A model generated the notes under the pieces. It worked only from the letters and a program-made list of their open reading frames with translations. It did not search any database and was not told the DNA's origin. 32,694 bases of DNA from DAOTTI01 sp034437795 (GTDB taxonomy: Bacteria > Chloroflexota > UBA11872 > UBA12225): assembly GCA_034437795.1 (NCBI GenBank), contig DAOTTI010000023.1, positions 1 to 32,694 on the forward strand, written 5' to 3'. Made by a program: the position numbers and the translations under genes. Below are positions 28,574-32,694 of the stretch, in pieces (the first letter of the stretch is position 1; each line of letters starts with the position of its first letter).

Positions 28574-29986
28574 ATGCCCGATTTCCAGCCGCTTCGCCCC
28601 GCGTCGCGCCTCCGGCTCGAGGAGGTAGACGAGCCGGATCTGCTGCGAGAGGTCTTCCCGTACCGCGAGGTGCCCCTGGCACAGTTCGAGACCACGGAGG
28701 TGCCGCTCTCGCCCGCGCCTGAGTTCTGGATCACCGACACCACCTTCCGCGATGGCCAGCAGGCGCGCGAGCCGTACACCGTGGAGCAGATCGTCCACAT
28801 CTACGACCTGCTGCACCGGCTCGATGGGGACACCGGCCTGATCCGGCAGTGCGAGTTCTTCCTGTACACGGCCAAGGATCGCGCGGCGGTGGAGGCCGTG
28901 CTAGCGCGGGGCTACCGCTACCCCGAGGTGACGAGCTGGATCCGCGCGGTGAAGTCGGACTTCGAGCTGGTGAAGGCGGCCGGCGTGAAGGAGACCGGCA
29001 TCCTGACCTCCTGCTCGGACTACCACATCTTCAAGAAGCTCAACCTGCGCCGGTCGGAGGCCTTGCGGTTCTACCTGGAGGTAGTCGACGCCGCGCTGGA
29101 GGCGGGCATCAGGCCTCGCTGCCACTTTGAAGACCTGACGCGGGCGGACGTGTATGGCTTTGCCCTGCCGTTCGCGCAGGCGCTGATGGATCGGGCCAGG
29201 CAGTCCGGTATCTCGGTCAAGATCCGCCTCTGCGACACCATGGGCGTGGGCCTACCCTGGCCGGCGGCGGCCTTGCCGCGGGGCATCCCCAGGCTGGTGC
29301 GGGCGTTCGTCGATGAGGCGGGCGTGCCCTCGCAGCAGCTGGAGTGGCACGGCCATAACGATCTGTTCAAGGTCCACGTCAACTCGGTGACGGCCTGGCT
29401 GTACGGTTGCTCGGCGATCAACGCCACCCTGCTCTCCACCGGCGAGCGCACCGGCAACTCCCCGCTGGAGGCCGCCGTCATCGAGTACCTCAGCCTGACC
29501 GGTAACCGCGGCGCGATCGACCCCCGCGTGCTGACCGAGATCGCGACCTACATGCGGGATGAGTGCGGGGTCTCTATCCCGGCGAACTATCCCCTGCTAG
29601 GGTCCGACTTCAACGTGACGCGCGCCGGCATCCACGCCGACGGCCTGCTCAAGGATGAGGAGATCTACAACGTCTTCGACACGGAGCGGCTGCTTGGGCG
29701 CCCGGTGCACGTGGCGATCACCGATAAGTCGGGCACGGCCGGGGTGGCGTTCTGGGTGAACCAGGAGCTGGGGCGGAAGGGGAGCGACCGCATCGACAAG
29801 CACCATGCGGGCATCGTGGCGATACACGAGGCGATCCAGCGCCAGTACGACGCAGGGCGGGTCTCTAGCATGACGCAGGATGAGCTGCGGGCGCTGGCGC
29901 GGCAGTATCTGCCCGAATACTTCGGCAGCGCTGAACACCGCGCGCCGGCGGTCTCCCTGGCGAGCGGCCCGTCTCGCCCGCGCTGA
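28574..29986 (+). CDS. DRE-TIM acyltransferase (isopropylmalate/homocitrate/Re-citrate synthase family)
   Basis: The 470-residue protein starts with a ~50-residue N-terminal arm and carries the catalytic TIM barrel of the HMGL-like family: ITDTTFRDGQQAREPYTVEQ (R59, D60), PRCHFEDLTRADVYGF, RLCDTMGVG, metal ligands WHGHND (H259, H261) and the GERTGN loop (290-295). These enzymes condense acetyl-CoA with an alpha-keto acid. No C-terminal leucine-type allosteric domain of LeuA is apparent. The variant FFLYTAKDR, SWIRA and SCSDYHIFKKLN recalls the branch that includes Re-citrate synthase; the divergent citrate-synthase-like HTH strengthens that idea, but homocitrate/citramalate-like activity is not excluded. 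Start ATG 28574 follows GAGGTG. Confidence 0.85.
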   Translation: MPDFQPLRPASRLRLEEVDEPDLLREVFPYREVPLAQFETTEVPLSPAPEFWITDTTFRDGQQAREPYTVEQIVHIYDLLHRLDGDTGLIRQCEFFLYTAKDRAAVEAVLARGYRYPEVTSWIRAVKSDFELVKAAGVKETGILTSCSDYHIFKKLNLRRSEALRFYLEVVDAALEAGIRPRCHFEDLTRADVYGFALPFAQALMDRARQSGISVKIRLCDTMGVGLPWPAAALPRGIPRLVRAFVDEAGVPSQQLEWHGHNDLFKVHVNSVTAWLYGCSAINATLLSTGERTGNSPLEAAVIEYLSLTGNRGAIDPRVLTEIATYMRDECGVSIPANYPLLGSDFNVTRAGIHADGLLKDEEIYNVFDTERLLGRPVHVAITDKSGTAGVAFWVNQELGRKGSDRIDKHHAGIVAIHEAIQRQYDAGRVSSMTQDELRALARQYLPEYFGSAEHRAPAVSLASGPSRPR

Positions 29987-30034
29987 TGACGGGCCGCTGC
30001 GAGCGACCTCGCTCCAATCATTCACGACCGGCGA

Positions 30035-30120
30035 TCAGTTCCCTCGCCCTCTGGCCGAGGGTGAGGGTTCCGCAGGCCAGGCGTTCCCTCTCTCACAGGG
30101 CGGGGGTGAGGGCTCCGCTT
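30035..30120. repeat. Dispersed palindromic repeats after the DRE-TIM gene
   Basis: Two degenerate copies (TTCCCTCGCCCTCTGGCCGA, GGGTGAGGGTTCCGC and TTCCCTCTCTCACAGGGC, GGGGGTGAGGGCTCCGC) lie in the 257-bp gap between convergent genes. Nothing else is seen in 29987-30243. Confidence 0.7.
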
Positions 30121-30243
30121 CTGAACCATCGGCCATGCCCCTGGGGAGCACCGGCGGCGCAGCCAATGGCCGGCCATCGTCAAGCCCACGTTCAGCCGGT
30201 AAGCGTGCCAGTCGCTGCCGGCAGGACGAGCGACCGCGTTCGC

Positions 30244-30672
30244 CTATTCGGTGTCGTCGTACTCGGGGCAGACGGCGTACCAGCGCCGGACCTTGTTCGC
30301 GTTTAGCTCTTCAACCGTGTAGAACGGCTTCACCCACAGGTCCTTGGCGCAGCGCGCCATCAGCCGACCCTGCTCGTCCTTGAACGTGACGGCATGCCAG
30401 CAGTTGGCGCAGAGCTGCGTCTCACGGCCCGCCTCCGCCTCCTCCCTGGCCTTCTTCTCTTTGACCGTCTCGCGCTCTTCCTGCGCTGTCTGCTGCGCCG
30501 CCTGCAGGGCGCGTTGCAGCAACAGACCAAGGTTGGTCTGTGCCGGGGTGTCGTCTGCGGTTGCCGGCGGGGGGCCCTTACGGCCCTCGCCACCGGGGCC
30601 ACGAGGGGGCCGACGAGAACTCAAGGTAAGGAGATGGTATCGCACACGCAGGCCAGACAGCAATTCATCCAT
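30244..30672 (-). CDS. Hypothetical protein with a four-cysteine zinc-type site
   Basis: From the ATG at 30672 the product has 142 residues: a short N-terminus, a disordered Pro/Gly stretch (18-45), a charged helix likely to form a coiled coil (45-82; QTAQEERETVKEKKAREEAE) and a C-terminal domain with C88ANC91, C108 and C135 that could bind one zinc. C-terminal motif is RRWYAVCPEYDD. The domain LWVKPFYTVEELNANKVRRW has the look of a conserved family, but I cannot name it. The frame remains open upstream into the HyuB start; ATG 30672 is chosen because the conserved-looking part begins there. Divergent from HyuB (79 bp). Confidence 0.6.
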   Translation of the reverse strand: MDELLSGLRVRYHLLTLSSRRPPRGPGGEGRKGPPPATADDTPAQTNLGLLLQRALQAAQQTAQEERETVKEKKAREEAEAGRETQLCANCWHAVTFKDEQGRLMARCAKDLWVKPFYTVEELNANKVRRWYAVCPEYDDTE

Positions 30673-30751
30673 GGGACCCGCGGCACATGGCGGTATGGGC
30701 GGCGCCGGCCGCTCGCCGCGACGCCCGCGCGCCATGCCAGAATCCTGACGC

Positions 30752-32512
30752 ATGCCTGGCCAGCGAGGGCACACGGAACGTCTCAGCCTGCGCGTCTTTC
30801 ACCACCAGCTCGTCTCGGTGGCGGAGGAAATGGGCGAGGCCTTGATGCGTAGCGCCTTCTCCCCCAACATCAAAGAGCGTCGCGACTTCTCCTGCGCTGT
30901 CTTCGACGCCACTGGCCGCCTGCTGGCCCAGGCAGCGCACATCCCCGTCCACCTTGGCGCCATGCCGCTGGCCGTGCGCGCGGCCCGAGCGGCCGTGGAA
31001 GGCAGCGCGAGCTCGCACCTGGCCTCTCCCCGCGCGGCGCATGATCAAGGGCGGCCGGCGCAGGGGCGCGGCTGGGCGCGTGGTGATGTCGTGGCGCTCA
31101 ACGACCCCTACGCCGGGGGCACCCATCTGCCGGACCTGACCATGGTTTCTCCTGTCTTCTCCGCCGGACGGCGCCCGCGCCTGCTCGGCTTCGTCGCCTC
31201 CCGCGCCCATCAAGCCGACATCGGGGGGATGAGCCCCGGCTCGATGCCGCTGTCGACCGAACTATTTCAGGAAGGGCTGATCATCCCGCCGATCAAGCTG
31301 GTCGAGCGCGGCGAGTGGCGCGGCGCGGCCCTGGCCCTGCTGCTCCGCAACGTCCGCACCCCCGACGAGCGCCTGGGTGACCTGGAGGCGCAGGTGGCGG
31401 CGCACCGCACAGGGGAGCGGCGGCTGCGTGAGCTGGCGCAGCGCTATCCGCCGGCCACCCTGCGCCGGCGCATCGAAGCGGTGCTCGACCACACCGAGGC
31501 GCTCGTCCGCCACGCCATCGCCCGCATCCCGCGAGGCACGTACCGCTTCGTCGACTGGCTCGACGACGATGGCCTGGGCTCAGGGCCGCTGCGGATCGAG
31601 GTGGCCGTCACCGCCACCGGCGATGGCGAGGTCGTGGTCGACTTCAGTGGCACGGCCGCGGAGACCCTGGGCCCCGTCAACGCCGTGGCGGCGGTGACCT
31701 GCTCCGCCGTCTACTACTGCATCCGTTGCCTGGCCCCCGAGGACCTGCCGTCGAACGAGGGCGCGCTGCGCCCCATCCGCATCATTGCGCCCGAGGGCAC
31801 ACTGGTCAACGCCCGCCCCCCGCGGGCGGTCTGCGCCGGCAACGTCGAGACGTCGCAACGCATCGTCGACGCCGTCTTCGGCGCCCTGGCCCAGGCCCTG
31901 CCCGACGTGGTGCCGGCGGCCAGTCAGGGCACGATGAACAACCTGACCCTGGGCGGCCTGGATCCCGCGCGCGGCCGGCCCTTCGCCTACTATGAGACCA
32001 TCGGCGGCGGAGCGGGCGCGGGCCCGGCCGGACCCGGCCTGTCCGGCATCCACGTCCACATGAGTAACACCCTCAATACGCCGGTGGAGGCGCTCGAGCT
32101 GGCCTACCCCGTGCGGGTGGTGGAGTATCGCCTGCGGCGCGGCTCAGGTGGACCCGGGCGCTACGGCGGGGGCGACGGCCTGCGGCGTGTGATCCAGGCG
32201 CTCGCGCCGTGCACCGCCACGCTGATCACCGAGCGGCGCAGCTTTCCTCCGTGGGGCCTGGCCGGAGGCGGCGCAGGGGCGCCCGGCCGCAACTGGCTGC
32301 GTCGCGCGGGGGCGCGCCGCCCGCCCTCCCCAAGCGGCACTCCCGGCTCGGCGCCCGATCCCGAGCCTCTTGAAGAAACGCTACCGGGCAAGGTCGAGCT
32401 GCGGCTGGAGGCGGGCGACGTGCTAGGGATCGAGACCCCCGGCGGCGGAGGCTGGGGCGCCCCGCCCACACCCGGCACGGCGGAGCGATCGCCGCGCCCC
32501 GCTGGCGCGTGA
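30752..32512 (+). CDS. Hydantoinase B / acetone carboxylase alpha-type protein
   Basis: The 586-residue protein matches HyuB over its length: EMGEALMRSAFSPNIKERRD, SCAVFDATGRLLAQAAHIPV, LNDPYAGGTHLPDLTMVSPV, GFVASRAHQADIGGMSPGSM, CAGNVETSQRIVDAVF and ETIGGGAGAGPAGPGLSGIH. The family works with HyuA as ATP-dependent N-methylhydantoinase, 5-oxoprolinase or acetone/acetophenone carboxylase subunits. HyuA is not visible: upstream is a divergent gene, so it may be downstream or elsewhere. Two low-complexity insertions stand out (near residues 87-110 and ~510-540). Start ATG 30752 has no Shine-Dalgarno; a weak CAGAAT ends 9 nt upstream. Confidence 0.92.
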   Translation: MPGQRGHTERLSLRVFHHQLVSVAEEMGEALMRSAFSPNIKERRDFSCAVFDATGRLLAQAAHIPVHLGAMPLAVRAARAAVEGSASSHLASPRAAHDQGRPAQGRGWARGDVVALNDPYAGGTHLPDLTMVSPVFSAGRRPRLLGFVASRAHQADIGGMSPGSMPLSTELFQEGLIIPPIKLVERGEWRGAALALLLRNVRTPDERLGDLEAQVAAHRTGERRLRELAQRYPPATLRRRIEAVLDHTEALVRHAIARIPRGTYRFVDWLDDDGLGSGPLRIEVAVTATGDGEVVVDFSGTAAETLGPVNAVAAVTCSAVYYCIRCLAPEDLPSNEGALRPIRIIAPEGTLVNARPPRAVCAGNVETSQRIVDAVFGALAQALPDVVPAASQGTMNNLTLGGLDPARGRPFAYYETIGGGAGAGPAGPGLSGIHVHMSNTLNTPVEALELAYPVRVVEYRLRRGSGGPGRYGGGDGLRRVIQALAPCTATLITERRSFPPWGLAGGGAGAPGRNWLRRAGARRPPSPSGTPGSAPDPEPLEETLPGKVELRLEAGDVLGIETPGGGGWGAPPTPGTAERSPRPAGA

Positions 32513-32680
32513 GCCGTGGCGCCCGTGCGGTCGCGCTGCCTTCCGGCCTTCGGTAGGACGCCATGAAGCTATGAACCATGAGCATGAACCTATCAGTCGC
32601 ATCACTTATTTTCCGCTCCGTCTTGAGAGGGGTGGCATGGAGCAGGTTGACGGGCGACGATCCACGGTGGAGGTGGACCG

Positions 32681-32694
32681 ATGCCCCCGACGCC
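32681..32694 (+). CDS. Possible start of the next gene (3' truncated by window edge)
   Basis: ATG 32681 follows GGAGGT at 6 nt, ideal spacing, but only five codons are visible. A rival start in another frame is ATG 32637 after GAGAGGGG (MEQVDGRRSTVEVDRCPRR). The 168 bp before it (32513-32680) are AT-richer and hold degenerate ATGAACC-type repeats at about 32560-32596. Identity cannot be stated. Confidence 0.35.

Noticed and set aside
1..32694. tRNA, rRNA, transposase or integrase genes
   Set aside because: No TTCGA-type T-loop with flanking acceptor stem, no rRNA-like stretch and no DDE or tyrosine recombinase motif was found by reading both strands; a covariance search would be decisive.

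Overview
This is a high-GC bacterial chromosome segment. It carries ordinary housekeeping genes (infA, cspA, dprA, secD, secF, rtcB and archease, speD and speB) and no phage, plasmid, transposase, CRISPR, rRNA or tRNA signature that I could find. Several traits suggest Chloroflexota, possibly near Thermomicrobia: an FHA/winged-helix fusion regulator, a PQQ-type propeller ending in two YF-E-GH/YFQRAR repeats, mostly lipoprotein-type amino-acid uptake, and many intergenic heptamer and palindromic repeats. This placement is inference from family impressions; no marker phylogeny is possible here.

Layout. 1-2836 (+): the end of a glycerophosphodiester phosphodiesterase, an FAH-family hydrolase/isomerase and a four-carbon acid-sugar kinase. 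3100-5776 (-): IF-1, a small metallophosphoesterase, then a TlpA-like thioredoxin overlapping CcdA (membrane thiol-reduction pair). 6078-9901 (+): a twin-repeat protein of unknown function, the FHA/winged-helix regulator, and a speD-speB polyamine operon behind a structured leader. 9902-11690: a poorly conserved, apparently decaying patch of small unknown ORFs with a frameshift and tandem repeats. 11816-16400 (-): a cold-shock protein with a long leader, and a five-gene unit encoding a NagD-like HAD phosphatase and a polar amino-acid ABC transporter (ATPase, binding protein, two permeases). 16481-20062 (+): dprA, secD, secF. 20174-21645 (-): a coiled-coil hypothetical and a stand-alone receiver domain. 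21823-24845 (+): the exported propeller protein and a cytosolic lactonase. 24948-28470 (-): RtcB RNA ligase with its activator archease, a one-TM peptide, a cupredoxin-like exported protein and a small excisionase-type HTH protein. 28574-29986 (+): a DRE-TIM acyltransferase divergent from that HTH gene. 30244-32512: a zinc-site hypothetical (-) divergent from a hydantoinase-B/acetone-carboxylase-alpha-type protein (+).

The most unusual aspect is repeat architecture. Gene ends and intergenic gaps hold 7-bp arrays (GTTCAAG-type and GCGAGTA-type, two loci each), 9-bp arrays that carry the Shine-Dalgarno site (infA, rtcB), tandem duplications covering stop codons (infA, glnQ, dprA), a 36-bp x3 array, and many copies of a palindromic CCCTCTCC/GGAGAGGG family. 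No single striking new system is evident. The best leads are the repeat ecology, the uncharacterised 9.9-11.7 kb patch, the WAIDH twin-repeat protein, the HTH/DRE-TIM pair (a possible Re-citrate synthase locus) and the structured leaders of speD and cspA.
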